Part shown: in pieces, positions 9,607-19,475 of the stretch | Numbering within the stretch: the stretch's first letter is position 1 | Layout: every line of letters begins with the position of its first letter | Assembly: GCA_003280135.1 (NCBI GenBank) | Contig: QCFW01000004.1 | Location: 1 to 64,000 of the forward strand | DNA length: 64,000 nt | From: Prochlorococcus sp. AG-363-N16 | GTDB lineage: Bacteria; Cyanobacteriota; Cyanobacteriia; PCC-6307; Cyanobiaceae | Reading direction: 5' to 3' | Translations under genes and position numbers: made by a program | The notes under the pieces: model-generated | What the model was told of the DNA's origin: nothing | Seen by the model: the letters and a program-made list of their open reading frames with translations, nothing else | The model's database searches: none

Positions 9607-10329
9607 ATGTCTTTTCCAAACTCAGCTGAAAAAATTATCGTTGCACTTGATGGTATGGACGAGAAAGAAGTTTTTTCTCTTATTTCTAAGCTCCCTGAAT
9701 TGACATGGGTAAAAGTCGGACTTGAACTGTTTACTCGTTGTGGGCCTGATATTTTGGTTGAGTTACGAAATCAAGGGAAACGAATTTTTCTTGATCTTAA
9801 GTTTCATGATATACCTACAACAATGGCACATGCTTGTTACCAAGCAGCAAGATCTAAAGCGGAGTTGATAACTGTTCATGCTTGTGCTGGAAAAGATGCA
9901 TTAATAAAAGCAAATGAATCTGCAAAAAAAGGTGCGCAAGAAGTAGGTATGCCTTCGCCAACTCTCTTGGCAGTCACAGTTTTGACAAGTTGGTCATCTC
10001 CAAGTTTTGAACTTGAGATAGGTACAGGGCAATCTATCAATCAAAGAGTGCAGAGCCTCGCTCAGTTAGCTTTTAATGCTGGAATAGGAGGTTGCATATG
10101 CTCTCCTTTGGAAGTGAAGAATTTACGGAATAATTTTCCTCAACCTTCTTTTCAGTTGATAACTCCAGGGATTAGATTTAAAGACAGTTGCTTAGATGAC
10201 CAGCAACGAGTGATGTCACCTTCGGAAGCACTTAGATTGGGGGCAACAAAACTTGTCTTAGGTAGAGTAATTACTCAGGCTGTTGATCCTTTAGATACTT
10301 TTCTAAGAGTGTGTAGTGAGTTGGCGTAA
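9607..10329 (+). CDS. pyrF: orotidine 5'-phosphate decarboxylase
   Basis: Final step of UMP synthesis. The active site DLKFHDIPTT is at about residues 63-72 with the catalytic lysine near 65, and the phosphate-binding TPGIR and LVLGRVIT segments are near the C-terminus. Length 240 residues is normal for the monofunctional bacterial enzyme. It follows tyrS by 17 bases and its stop is two bases from the convergent plsY stop. Confidence 0.96.
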   Translation: MSFPNSAEKIIVALDGMDEKEVFSLISKLPELTWVKVGLELFTRCGPDILVELRNQGKRIFLDLKFHDIPTTMAHACYQAARSKAELITVHACAGKDALIKANESAKKGAQEVGMPSPTLLAVTVLTSWSSPSFELEIGTGQSINQRVQSLAQLAFNAGIGGCICSPLEVKNLRNNFPQPSFQLITPGIRFKDSCLDDQQRVMSPSEALRLGATKLVLGRVITQAVDPLDTFLRVCSELA

Positions 10330-10331
10330 CT

Positions 10332-10952
10332 CTAACTTTTGTTTCCAATTTTTGGTTCTTTCCCTTCAACGAGTCGTTTTATATTTCCTCTGTGCCTCCA
10401 TATGACTAATATCATTGAGGTGATGCTTACAAGCATGTAGGGTTGCGAAATACTCTCCTTTGGAAAACTTAAAAACATCAGTATAGGTAGAGCTGAGGCT
10501 GCAAATATGCTGGAAAAAGAAACAATCTTTGTTCCTGCTAAGACGGCTAAAAAAATACCTAAAGAAGCAAGTCCGACTTGCCAAGATAGTCCCAGGAACA
10601 CACCTAGGCCTGTTGCTACTGCTTTGCCTCCTTTCCACTTCAGCCAGATCGGCCAAATATGACCTACTAAGGCCATTACTCCAGCAGCAACTTGGAATGA
10701 GTCGCTTAACAAAAAGTGTTTAGCTATAATTATTGAGGTGATACCTTTAGAAACGTCAATAATAAAGACGATGAGAGCTGCTTTTTTGCCTACGTGCCTT
10801 AAGACGTTTGTTGCGCCTGTAGATCCGGAACCAATGTTTCTCAAGTCAATTCCACATAACCATTTCCCTGCCAGGAATCCACTTGGTAATGACCCTAATA
10901 AATAGCTAGCTACCAAGCATGCCAAAGTAATGTTGAGAGTTGATGATTCCAT
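10332..10952 (-). CDS. plsY: acyl-phosphate:glycerol-3-phosphate acyltransferase
   Basis: PlsY makes lysophosphatidic acid from acyl-phosphate and glycerol-3-phosphate at the inner membrane. The protein has about five hydrophobic segments and the family loops [25 protein letters not shown] and [11 protein letters not shown]. Length 206 residues is normal. Its ATG shares one base with the stop of the upstream DUF3086-like gene (TAATG), so it is the last gene of a translationally coupled five-gene set with a lipid permease. Confidence 0.95.
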   Translation of the reverse strand: MESSTLNITLACLVASYLLGSLPSGFLAGKWLCGIDLRNIGSGSTGATNVLRHVGKKAALIVFIIDVSKGITSIIIAKHFLLSDSFQVAAGVMALVGHIWPIWLKWKGGKAVATGLGVFLGLSWQVGLASLGIFLAVLAGTKIVSFSSIFAASALPILMFLSFPKESISQPYMLVSITSMILVIWRHRGNIKRLVEGKEPKIGNKS

Positions 10953-11950
10953 TAAATTATTTCTTCTTCTTCTTCAAGATAGATTTCCTGTGGACTTGCT
11001 GCAAATGCTAGCCAGATTGGAAATTGAAGAATAGGAATTTCAACAACACTTTCTGCAGCGTCTATAAGGATTAATGGAACGTCGTTTTTTTCTTCTAATT
11101 TATCTGCTCTTTCAATTAGCCCATCTGCTCTTTCGAAAAGCACTATTCCACTATTAGGTCCAAAGTCCTCTCTGCTTAGCCCTAAAGCATCTTGTAGGCC
11201 TCTACGCCATTCTCCTAAGCGTTCAGGTTGATTGGCTAGCACTAAAACTTGAAATTGCTCTCCATATAATTCTCCTAGAATGGATATTAATGCAGCAGAA
11301 ACCAGAATATTCTTTGATCTACTACCGCGACTAGGTTGAGCCCCTCTTCCTCCCATGTTAAAAAACCAATCTTCAAGAAGTTCAACATCTCTATTGTCAA
11401 TACTTCTTCGTAACTTCCAAGCCTCAGCATAAAAGTCAGGTTCACCTTGAAACTTTTGGAGACATTCACGAATTAAATCTTCATCTGGTTTAAAAGTGTC
11501 AGCTATAGCACTAATTGTTTCGATAGTCTCTGACTTCTTATTCTCTTCACTTTTATCTAAAGGAGAAGGAGATATCACAACAGGTTCAGGTACTAGTTCC
11601 AGTTGTTCTGCTGATTGCGTTAAATCACTTAAAGCACCGATTAGGTAATCTTGAAAACCTTTTACTCGCTTTGCGATTTCGCCTGATTGTTCAGAGAAAG
11701 AACTTTTAAGTTCTTTCTCAAGCTGAGTTTTATTTTCTAAAAGCTCACTTATTTCTTGTTGTAGTTTTGTCCGTTGTGTTTGTAGATCTTCTAAAGAGGA
11801 ATTTTTCGCTTCACTTTGGCTGGTGATTGAGTCTTTTTCTTGGTTTTTATTTTTGTTTTCAATATCGTTTGTAGGAGTTTGAAGGTTGCTCTCTAGAGCT
11901 CCACTGGCTTCTAATTTGTTATTGGTTTTTGAGAGATCAGTGGGATCCAT
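10952..11950 (-). CDS. DUF3086-like cyanobacterial protein
   Basis: A 332-residue protein with an acidic, low-complexity N-terminus, a long predicted coiled coil (about residues 45-115, [19 protein letters not shown]), and a compact C-terminal domain of about 170 residues containing [27 protein letters not shown] and a run of glutamates at the end. The C-terminal domain resembles the cyanobacterial DUF3086 family; function unknown. It sits between the DUF3119-like gene and plsY in the lipid-linked operon, with its stop overlapping the plsY start. The family name is from memory and less certain than the gene call. Confidence 0.78.
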   Translation of the reverse strand: MDPTDLSKTNNKLEASGALESNLQTPTNDIENKNKNQEKDSITSQSEAKNSSLEDLQTQRTKLQQEISELLENKTQLEKELKSSFSEQSGEIAKRVKGFQDYLIGALSDLTQSAEQLELVPEPVVISPSPLDKSEENKKSETIETISAIADTFKPDEDLIRECLQKFQGEPDFYAEAWKLRRSIDNRDVELLEDWFFNMGGRGAQPSRGSRSKNILVSAALISILGELYGEQFQVLVLANQPERLGEWRRGLQDALGLSREDFGPNSGIVLFERADGLIERADKLEEKNDVPLILIDAAESVVEIPILQFPIWLAFAASPQEIYLEEEEEII

Positions 11951-11971
11951 TAAGTATTTTTTTGGTAAAGT

Positions 11972-12415
11972 CTAATTGTTAGAAGAATTTGCATGTTCAG
12001 GATTGCTTTTTATCTCTAGCTCTCCTACACGTAACTTTAGTTCTTTTTCAAGCATTACTGGATCAAAAAGAAGTGGTAATAAATGTGGACTAACTTTTTC
12101 TCTGAAATATAAAAGTCCTGGTAATTGCGGAAAGAAAATTCTCCATGCGATCCAATTCTCAAAAGGAAAGCGTCTTAATTCTTTACCTAATTGCATCACA
12201 ATCAGTGCATCACTTGTTAACTTGAGTTTAAGAGTAAATGATTGAATTAATAAAAAGCACCCAAAACTAGTAATTAGAATTCCTGGCAATAGTTGTATTG
12301 GAAGTGCAATTAACAAGATGCCTATGCAAATTATAATTATTGGCAAGCGATGCATAGAGCTAATGACTATGCTTGTGCTTTTATCATTGTTAGAAGAAGA
12401 ATTTACAGTCATCAC
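11972..12415 (-). CDS. DUF3119-like membrane protein
   Basis: A 147-residue protein with two closely spaced hydrophobic segments near the N-terminus (IIIICIGILLIALPIQLL and ILITSFGCFLLI) and a soluble remainder containing RFPFENWIAWRIFFPQLPGLLYFRE. It resembles the cyanobacterial DUF3119 family, which is commonly found next to MlaE-like permeases; function unknown. It overlaps the permease stop by four bases. Inference: an accessory or membrane-bound partner of the lipid permease. Confidence 0.75.
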   Translation of the reverse strand: MMTVNSSSNNDKSTSIVISSMHRLPIIIICIGILLIALPIQLLPGILITSFGCFLLIQSFTLKLKLTSDALIVMQLGKELRRFPFENWIAWRIFFPQLPGLLYFREKVSPHLLPLLFDPVMLEKELKLRVGELEIKSNPEHANSSNN

Positions 12416-13158
12416 CCAAAAAGTAACTGAGTTAACAAAACATCAATTAAAGATACTGTGAGTAGTGTCATTACTACTGCACCAGTAGTACTTGCTCCCA
12501 CTTCTTTTGGACCTCCTCTTGTAGTGAGCCCCCACCCACAAGAAATGACCGCAATCAGAAGACCAAAAACTACTGCCTTGATAAGCATGAATGGCATATC
12601 ACTAACAATTATCCAGTCTTTGACAGAATTCCAAAAGATATTTGCTGGAATGTTATAGAAATATGTGCTACTAACCTGACCACTCCATAATCCAACAAGA
12701 AAAAATAATAAACATTGGATAGGAGCCATTATTACCATTGCTAATAATCTTGGTACGACTAGATATTCAACTGGGTCAGTTTGCAGCATTGCGATTGCAT
12801 CAATTTGTTCAGTTACTTTCATCGTGCCAAGTTGCGCGGCATATGCTGTGGCAACTTTTCCAGTTAGTAGAGTTGCGGTGAGCAAAGGAGCAATTTCTCT
12901 TGCGAGTCCAATGGCAAGTAGTCCACCAACTTCAGACCCCATTCCTTGTTTACTTAGCTCTGCCGCGACCTGAATATTGAAAACTGTGCCTGCTGATATA
13001 CCTGTAATTAGAACAATAAGAAAACTCGCAGGTCCAGCATCCATAAGTTGATCAAATAGATCAGACTTGTTTACCTTTCCTTTTGCTATAGATGTTATTG
13101 CTTGCCCACCTATTAGGGCACTGCTTCCAAGTCTTTTCAGCCATCTCGGAGCATTCAT
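12412..13158 (-). CDS. MlaE/TGD1-like ABC transporter permease
   Basis: A 248-residue permease of the MlaE (DUF140) family with about five membrane segments. The characteristic GLLAIGLAREIAPLLTATLLTGKVATAYAAQLGTMKVTEQIDA core is present, including the conserved EI and TEQIDAL-like segment. In cyanobacteria and chloroplasts (TGD1) this subunit moves glycerolipids between membranes together with an MCE substrate protein and an ATPase, neither of which is in this window. It overlaps the DUF3119-like gene and the MFS gene by four bases at each end. Confidence 0.9.
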   Translation of the reverse strand: MNAPRWLKRLGSSALIGGQAITSIAKGKVNKSDLFDQLMDAGPASFLIVLITGISAGTVFNIQVAAELSKQGMGSEVGGLLAIGLAREIAPLLTATLLTGKVATAYAAQLGTMKVTEQIDAIAMLQTDPVEYLVVPRLLAMVIMAPIQCLLFFLVGLWSGQVSSTYFYNIPANIFWNSVKDWIIVSDMPFMLIKAVVFGLLIAVISCGWGLTTRGGPKEVGASTTGAVVMTLLTVSLIDVLLTQLLFG

Positions 13159-14579
13159 AAATTTATTTTGGTAGGAGTTGCATCTTTATTAATCCAATCT
13201 TTCATTATCAATAGGCCAATTGATATAAGTAGCGATGGTATTAAACCCATGCAAATTCTTATGGTTGTTATAGCTGAATCAGGCTGCTGAAGACAATCTT
13301 CTGGAGAAAAACAATTGTTTGATGATAAATAGCCAGAAGAGGACAGCAATACTCCAAGTAATAAAACACTTATCCCAATCCCCAGTTTTTGAATTAAAAC
13401 CATCCAGGCGGTATAAATCCCTGCTGGTTTTTCTGGATCTGCATCTATTGCATCAGGTAATAAAGACCATGGAATTAAATAAGCAGTCGCTGCACCAAAT
13501 CCAACTAAAAGAATTATCCCTAGAAGGACTAAGAATTTAATTGATTCAATATTTAGGTTAGAAAGTAGAGTACTTAAAGTAAAACCAGAAGTAAGAGGTG
13601 GTAAAAACATGGCGATCAAACAAGCAATAATCCAAATTGTTCCTCCCTTATACAAGGCTTTAACTCTTCCAACTCTATTGGAATAAATGCTCCAATATTG
13701 CAACCCAATTAAAGCGCTAATTTGAAAAGGAATTGGGATCCATTTTGCTATTTCTACTGGTAGTTTAATAACTTGTTCAAGATAAATTAAAGAAACGGTT
13801 TGCATTAATTGAAGGCCACACCATAAAAGTAGGTAAAGCCCAATAATTTTGATGAAACTAGAATTTTTTAGAATACGTTTAATTTGTAATTGAACAGGCT
13901 CTGATTTATTTTCTGGTCTTCTTGCTTTTTTAGCAAATGGAGCAAGTCCCCAGCAAGAAATTAAAGTAGTTGTTGTAGCGATTGATCCAGTGATACGTCC
14001 CATTAATAGATAGCCATCATTATTTCCTTTTGATAGAAGTCCAGCTGCAATAATCAAGCCACTTAGCCCAGCGAGAATAGAACCTGTAAAGCGTGCCGCA
14101 TTAAGTCGAGTTCTTATAGAAGTTTCTTCTGTAATTTCAGTGGACAATGCTGCAAAAGGAAGATTGACACTTGTATATGCCGTCATCAAAAGAATTGTTA
14201 TAACTACGTAATAAGAAGTTTTCTCAAATGTATTTCCAGGAGGTACCCACCAAATAGCTGCAAGGCTGATACCTAATGGAGCTGCTGCTCCTATCATCCA
14301 TGGCAGTCTGGGACCCCATCGGGAATTTGTGTGATCACTTAACCATCCAATTAGAGGATCATTAATTGCATCCCAAACTTTTATGACCATTAGCAATGAG
14401 CCTGCTAAAAAAGCTGGCAAACCAGCAGCACCAGTGAAAAAAGGAAATAAATAGAAGCCCAGTTGAGTAGCAGCAAGGCCTGTGCCAGAATCACCTAAGC
14501 CATAGGAGATCATTAATCTCCTTCTATTCCCATTTTTTAGAGGGTTAGAATTTGTCAATCTCTTGGAAGGGGAAGGCAC
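13155..14579 (-). CDS. MFS transporter of the GPH (MelB-like) cation symporter family
   Basis: A 474-residue protein with about twelve hydrophobic segments. The N-terminal GLGDSGTGLAATQLGFYLFPFF and the loop KVWDAINDPLIGWLSDHT with acidic residues in helix 2 are typical of glycoside-pentoside-hexuronide:cation symporters. Substrate unknown; cyanobacterial members have been suggested to move sugars or lipids, but nothing here decides it. It is the first gene of the operon and overlaps the lipid permease by four bases, which hints at a membrane-related role. Confidence 0.85.
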   Translation of the reverse strand: MPSPSKRLTNSNPLKNGNRRRLMISYGLGDSGTGLAATQLGFYLFPFFTGAAGLPAFLAGSLLMVIKVWDAINDPLIGWLSDHTNSRWGPRLPWMIGAAAPLGISLAAIWWVPPGNTFEKTSYYVVITILLMTAYTSVNLPFAALSTEITEETSIRTRLNAARFTGSILAGLSGLIIAAGLLSKGNNDGYLLMGRITGSIATTTTLISCWGLAPFAKKARRPENKSEPVQLQIKRILKNSSFIKIIGLYLLLWCGLQLMQTVSLIYLEQVIKLPVEIAKWIPIPFQISALIGLQYWSIYSNRVGRVKALYKGGTIWIIACLIAMFLPPLTSGFTLSTLLSNLNIESIKFLVLLGIILLVGFGAATAYLIPWSLLPDAIDADPEKPAGIYTAWMVLIQKLGIGISVLLLGVLLSSSGYLSSNNCFSPEDCLQQPDSAITTIRICMGLIPSLLISIGLLIMKDWINKDATPTKINL

Positions 14580-14611
14580 AAGGTAATAATGTAATAAGTG
14601 CTAAGGCAAGT

Positions 14612-14633
14612 TAGATTTAATCTAGACTATGCT
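14612..14633 (+). promoter_or_regulatory. candidate tRNA-Gly promoter with short palindrome
   Basis: A 13-base palindrome TAGATT-T-AATCTA at 14612-14624 is followed by TATGCT at 14628-14633, a fair -10 element 11 bases before the tRNA 5' end. No clear -35 box. Assigned by position only. Confidence 0.35.
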
Positions 14634-14644
14634 TTATGCATTTT

Positions 14645-14715
<71 letters not shown>

Positions 14716-14735
14716 TACTAGAAATCTTTTCATTT

Positions 14736-16799
14736 TCATATCTTATTTGCATAGTGCTTGGTGGTCAGTAGTACAAGACTCTGACTTTCTACCTCTATTT
14801 CAGATTGATTCTTGAGTTGTCTTGTTTTTAATTCATTTGCGTTCATGAAAGTTGTATCGAGAACTTTTAACCAAGGCGAGTGGCTTTCTGGTAATTCAAA
14901 AAGCATTGTTTGATTATATGCATTCATACCAATCCATATAACTGCTCCTTCTTTAGAGTTATGAATGCTATAGCTAATTGTGTGTGACCAACTTCCCCAG
15001 TCTGGGGTATTAACTTTTACACCATGCCATTGAATCCAAATATTATTTTTTGAAATAACTGACCTTTTTTGTGGTTGATGATTTGCTTTAGGACTAAAGA
15101 AGTCTGATAATTGAGTCCTTATTCTTATGAGCTTTTTGACAAATTCTTTTAAATCTTTATCAATATCATTGTCTTCCCATACCATCCAACCTAAGGGATT
15201 ATTTTGACACCAACTATTATTATTACCTCCTTGACTTCTACTAACTTCATCTCCCATTAATATCATCGGAATCCCATTAGACAAAAGAAGTGTCGAAAGA
15301 AAATTTCTTTTCTGCTTGTTTCTAATAAACTCGATATTTTTATTTGTGGTTGGTCCTTCTATTCCATGATTCCAACTATTATTATTATTTTCACCATCAC
15401 GATTATTTTCACCATTAGAAAGATTATGCTTAACATTAAAACTTACTAAATCATTCAGTGTAAAACCATCATGTGAGGTGATAAAATTTATTGATTTTTT
15501 TGAACTATTTTCTTGATCTTTATATAGCTCTGGACTGCCTATTAAACGATCTTTGAGATTCCATGTTGTATCTTTATCTGCTTTCCAGAATCTTCTGACA
15601 TCATCTCTAAAAGATCCGTTCCATGTGCAAATTTCTTTTGCAGGAAAATTAGATAATTTGTATAAGCCTCCACAATCCCAAGGTTCACTGATTAACTTTA
15701 GATCGCTTAATTCAGGATCATTCTCTAACTCTTCAAATAAAGGAGGAGATGTAAGTGGAGAAAGATCTTTTCCTCTACTTAAAGCTATACCTAGGTCAAA
15801 ACGAAATCCATCAACACCTAATTCATTTGACCAGCACTTTATTGATTCAAGTATTAACTTTCTTACAATAGGTTGATTGGCTGAAATTGTATTTCCACAA
15901 CCTGTTACATCTAAATAATTACCATTTTTATCTTGATAATAATAAAGTGAATCTGCAAAACCTTTCCAGCTTATAAGAGGCCCATTTTGATTGCCTTCTG
16001 TTGTGTGATTATATACAACATCTAAAATAACTTCTAAATCATTATCATGACAAGTAGCAACAAATTGTTTAAACTCTTCTCTTGCTTTTAGTGGGTTTTT
16101 ACTAACTATATATTGGTGATGTGGGGTGAACCAATTAATAGGACTATAGCCCCAGAAATTTTCTTGTCCTAATGGTGCATCTGAATAGTCAAAAGAAAAA
16201 ATAGGTAATAGTTCAATTGTTGTAATACCAAGCTGTTTTAAATAAGGAATTTTGTTAATTAAGGAAAGAAAAGTACCGACATTTTCATTATTAATTTTCC
16301 CAGAAGAAAGTTTTGTAAATCCTCCAACATGTAATTCATAAATAATAGTTTTATTCCATGGGTGTTTTGGCCTAGGATGGTTATAAAAGTCAAACTTATC
16401 TCTTTCAGAAACAACAGCCCGTAAGGAATTTGCGGAAGAGATGGTTTGCTTTAGGTAACTCTTTCTTTTATAAAGCTCCCATCCTGCTATCGCTCTTGCA
16501 CAAGGGTCTAGGAGTATTTTCTTAGAGTTGTAACAATCTTTTGATTCATTCTCTGAATTGATAACTCTATAGCCATAAAAGCAACCAGCACCTAAACCTT
16601 CAACTTCTACATGCCAATAATTTCCCGAACGATGAACTTCTCCCAAAGTTATAATTTCTTTGGGATTACTATCGGTTGCATTTTTAAATATAAGAAGCTC
16701 TATATACCTTGCTTGAGGTGCTGCTATTGAAAAATTAACACCTCTTGTGGTTATGTTGCTTCCAAGTGGCCAAGGAGTTCCTTTATTTATTTTGCTCAC
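14736..16799 (-). CDS. glgX: isoamylase / glycogen debranching enzyme (GlgX-like)
   Basis: A 687-residue glycoside hydrolase family 13 enzyme that cuts alpha-1,6 branches of glycogen. The N-terminal 150 residues are a carbohydrate-binding (CBM48-like) domain (GVNFSIAAPQA). The catalytic barrel shows DVVYNHT, GFRFDLGIAL with the nucleophilic aspartate, SEPWDCGG with the acid glutamate and TSHDGFTLND with the third aspartate. The family distinction between GlgX and plant-type isoamylase cannot be made here. It is convergent with the tRNA-Gly gene and stands alone. Confidence 0.93.
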   Translation of the reverse strand: MSKINKGTPWPLGSNITTRGVNFSIAAPQARYIELLIFKNATDSNPKEIITLGEVHRSGNYWHVEVEGLGAGCFYGYRVINSENESKDCYNSKKILLDPCARAIAGWELYKRKSYLKQTISSANSLRAVVSERDKFDFYNHPRPKHPWNKTIIYELHVGGFTKLSSGKINNENVGTFLSLINKIPYLKQLGITTIELLPIFSFDYSDAPLGQENFWGYSPINWFTPHHQYIVSKNPLKAREEFKQFVATCHDNDLEVILDVVYNHTTEGNQNGPLISWKGFADSLYYYQDKNGNYLDVTGCGNTISANQPIVRKLILESIKCWSNELGVDGFRFDLGIALSRGKDLSPLTSPPLFEELENDPELSDLKLISEPWDCGGLYKLSNFPAKEICTWNGSFRDDVRRFWKADKDTTWNLKDRLIGSPELYKDQENSSKKSINFITSHDGFTLNDLVSFNVKHNLSNGENNRDGENNNNSWNHGIEGPTTNKNIEFIRNKQKRNFLSTLLLSNGIPMILMGDEVSRSQGGNNNSWCQNNPLGWMVWEDNDIDKDLKEFVKKLIRIRTQLSDFFSPKANHQPQKRSVISKNNIWIQWHGVKVNTPDWGSWSHTISYSIHNSKEGAVIWIGMNAYNQTMLFELPESHSPWLKVLDTTFMNANELKTRQLKNQSEIEVESQSLVLLTTKHYANKI

Positions 16800-16896
16800 T
16801 GGCTGTTCATTGATATTCAGTAAGCATTATTTATAAACTAGTTCATCTATTCCTTTTGGCAACATCATTTTTTGATTTCCAGAGTTAACTTTATTT

Positions 16897-17517
16897 ATGA
16901 TCAGGATTAATGAAAAAATATGGGTTTTTCCTTCGATTAAGAATTCAAATAAGATTTCTTCATGGTGGGTAGAAACAGAGGCTATACCTGCCTTGATTGA
17001 CTGTCCTTTGTTAGATAAGTCTTTAATAGACAATTTACTAGTTTTAGCGGCTGGTCGTTCTCCTTTGGTTATTCTTACTAGTAGGGATGCACATTCAAAT
17101 TTCAAAAAATTTAGAGAAATCTTCCCCTGGGAAGCTGTGCTTCAAGAGCAAGAGGCTTATTTGCTTCCTGATTTGAAGGGAATGCATACATTTTCAGAAG
17201 AATATTTAATAGACCCTGGATTAAAAGTTCTTTGGACTCCTGGTCCAACCCCAGGCAGTTGCGTAGTGTATGCAACTGCCCCGAATAATGTTCTGTTCTG
17301 CGGACGTTTGTTAATCCCTGATAATTCAAAACAATTAATTGCTTTACGTACAAAAAAAACTTTTCACTGGTCTATGCAGCTAAACAGTCTAAGAAAAATG
17401 AGAGATTGGCTTCCTCAAGACTCCTTTCCATCACTTGCATCTGGAGGAATGCTTCATTCTTTGGAAGGAGAAAAACTTCTTCCCTGGCAAGCCTGGAATC
17501 AATCGAAATCAATCTAA
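16897..17517 (+). CDS. MBL-fold-like protein with degenerate metal site
   Basis: A 206-residue protein whose central segment VLWTPGPTPGSCVVY and GRLLIP resemble the second half of the metallo-beta-lactamase fold (usual form TPGHTPGS with a metal histidine). Here that histidine is replaced by proline, and the usual HxHxDH motif is reduced to SRDAHSN near residue 70. It is therefore probably not a classical dinuclear metallohydrolase. ATG at 16897; it precedes hup by 157 bases. A structural or regulatory role is possible; no function is assigned. Confidence 0.8.
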   Translation: MIRINEKIWVFPSIKNSNKISSWWVETEAIPALIDCPLLDKSLIDNLLVLAAGRSPLVILTSRDAHSNFKKFREIFPWEAVLQEQEAYLLPDLKGMHTFSEEYLIDPGLKVLWTPGPTPGSCVVYATAPNNVLFCGRLLIPDNSKQLIALRTKKTFHWSMQLNSLRKMRDWLPQDSFPSLASGGMLHSLEGEKLLPWQAWNQSKSI

Positions 17518-17674
17518 AATTAGATATTATTTTTGTATAAAGCTTTGCTATAACAACTTTTTTAGTTGCCGCGGAGTGGTTTGCTCCATACCATTAGCTG
17601 GTTCGAGTATTAGATAGCTTTTCCCTTAAAACGGTTTTGTTATCTTTCACTCTCTGCTACATAACTTTCTTTCA

Positions 17675-17953
17675 ATGAACAAAGCAGATCTTGTCAATCT
17701 AGTAGCAGCTCGTACTGAGCTCACTAAGACAGACGTCGCACTTGTTATCGATGCTGCGATTGATACAATCATCGATTCAGTAGTGGAGGGCAAAAAGGTC
17801 TCCATTCTTGGATTTGGTTCTTTTGAACCTCGTGATCGTTCAGCTCGTCAGGGCCTTAACCCTAAGACAGGTGAAAAAATTAAGATCCCTGCTAAGAGGG
17901 TTCCTGCTTTCACCGCTGGCAAATTGTTTAAGGATCGAGTCCAAGCAGGCTGA
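17675..17953 (+). CDS. hup: HU-family DNA-binding protein
   Basis: A 92-residue histone-like protein: helical N-terminus MNKADLVNLVAARTELTK, the GFGSFE turn near residues 46-51 and the DNA-binding arm with RQGLNPKTGEKI. It bends and packages DNA as a dimer. ATG at 17675, preceded by a 157-base upstream region that should contain its promoter. Confidence 0.97.
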   Translation: MNKADLVNLVAARTELTKTDVALVIDAAIDTIIDSVVEGKKVSILGFGSFEPRDRSARQGLNPKTGEKIKIPAKRVPAFTAGKLFKDRVQAG

Positions 17954-18035
17954 TCTTTATTCTTTGAAGAGATTGAGCCTTATTTTCTAGGTGCTTAAGT
18001 ATGAGGACTTTTATTAATAGTCCTCATATATTTCT

Positions 18036-18980
18036 ATGAAGGAGTTTCAAAAATCTCCAGATAAACTTCAAAACTTATTTGAAGAAGGTAGTCTTCTTTT
18101 GAAGAGAGGTTACCGAGGTCGGTTTGCTCCTTCGCCAACTGGCCCACTTCATTTAGGAAATCTACGCACTGCATTAATTTCCTGGCTAAGAGCTCGCTTA
18201 GAGCAGGGCACTTGGCTTCTACGTATTGATGATCTGGACACACCAAGAAATCGTTCTGGAGCTGTAAGTCAGATCCTTGTTGATCTTTCTTGGCTTGGGT
18301 TGACTTGGGATGGTCCTATAATTTTTCAAAGCAAAAGAAAAAAATTATATGATTTAGCTCTTTTATTCTTAAGAAATAATCAACAGCTATTTGCTTGTCA
18401 ATGTACACGCAAGATTATTAAGGAAAATCAAAATTACAGTAATTCAAACTACATTTATCCTGGTACATGCAGAAATTTATCCTTATCGTTTGATAATTTT
18501 GGAGAGATGAAAAAAAGTTGGAGATTAAAAGTTAAAAAAGACTTTCAAAAAACATGTGGGGATATTATTTTACGGCGATCAGATGGATTTATTGCTTATC
18601 ACTTAGCGACTGTTATAGATGACCTTTCATTAGGCATTAGTGAGATTGTGAGAGGAAGTGATTTGATGGATGGAATGCTCTCACAAATGGCAATTATCGA
18701 TGCCTTTAAACAAAAGCCACCTATATATAGGCATTTACCTATTATTTTAAATGATGATGGCAAAAAACTTTCTAAAAGAGAAGGTGGCGTCGGCTTAAAC
18801 TATTTAGTAGACAAAGGAATGAATCCTTCTATGGTAATAGGATGGATGGCTTCAAGTTTAAATTTGGTTCCAGAGAAATCAGAGCTATCATCTTTAGACT
18901 TATTAAGACACTTAAAAGCAAGCAGCTGTAAATTAGACCTATTACTTGAAGGAAATACTTCTAATTATAAAATAAATTGA
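18036..18980 (+). CDS. gluQ: glutamyl-Q tRNA(Asp) synthetase
   Basis: A truncated glutamyl-tRNA synthetase paralogue that attaches glutamate to queuosine of tRNA-Asp. RFAPSPTGPLHLGN (about residues 29-42) and the KLSKR loop near 247 are the class I signatures, with zinc-binding cysteines in CQC and YPGTCR near 115-140. At 314 residues it lacks the anticodon-binding C-terminal domain of full GluRS, which separates it from gltX. ATG at 18036. Confidence 0.92.
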   Translation: MKEFQKSPDKLQNLFEEGSLLLKRGYRGRFAPSPTGPLHLGNLRTALISWLRARLEQGTWLLRIDDLDTPRNRSGAVSQILVDLSWLGLTWDGPIIFQSKRKKLYDLALLFLRNNQQLFACQCTRKIIKENQNYSNSNYIYPGTCRNLSLSFDNFGEMKKSWRLKVKKDFQKTCGDIILRRSDGFIAYHLATVIDDLSLGISEIVRGSDLMDGMLSQMAIIDAFKQKPPIYRHLPIILNDDGKKLSKREGGVGLNYLVDKGMNPSMVIGWMASSLNLVPEKSELSSLDLLRHLKASSCKLDLLLEGNTSNYKIN

Positions 18981-18985
18981 TAAAA

Positions 18986-19390
18986 ATGAATTATTTGCAG
19001 AAGAAACTAACGACAAAAAAAATGTTTAACAGAAAATACTTTTTACTTTTTTTTATACTACTTTTTTTTATATCTTACATTTCTTCTGAAAAAACTATAG
19101 CAGATTACTTTAGCCAAGTTAATGTACTGGCTTCAGAATGTTTTAATAGAAAAAATGTAGGATCTTGTAGAGCGGCTTTAGCGATTTCTGAAACTTATCA
19201 ATCATATGCCTCTTCTAAGAATAATTATCGTTGCCAAACTAGTTTGTTAGCATTAGAAGCTCATATAATTATGGTGGTTTTCAATAGTTCTATCAATAAT
19301 CGCTTATCCTCTCAAGCTTTAATGAATGTAAAGAGAACTTGTAATGATTTATTCCTTCAAGATGCTGAATCCAAAAAGAAAGAAAGATGA
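18986..19390 (+). CDS. small exported or membrane-anchored protein of unknown function
   Basis: About 134 residues. A basic N-terminus is followed by one strongly hydrophobic segment (YFLLFFILLFFISYIS) that looks like a signal anchor or signal peptide, then a soluble part with four cysteines (ASECFNRKNVGSCRAAL, YRCQTS, KRTCNDLF). The paired cysteines suggest disulfides outside the cytoplasm. The frame opens at a TTG at 18977 overlapping the gluQ stop; ATG at 18986 is the better start, and ATG at 19022 just before the hydrophobic stretch is also possible. Not recognised. Confidence 0.65.
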   Translation: MNYLQKKLTTKKMFNRKYFLLFFILLFFISYISSEKTIADYFSQVNVLASECFNRKNVGSCRAALAISETYQSYASSKNNYRCQTSLLALEAHIIMVVFNSSINNRLSSQALMNVKRTCNDLFLQDAESKKKER

Positions 19391-19475
19391 ATTAATTTGT
19401 GTAGTTTTACATTTGAGTGTAAATTTAATTTCACACCACTGATAATTCTGCTATCAGATATATATCATAAAAGCT

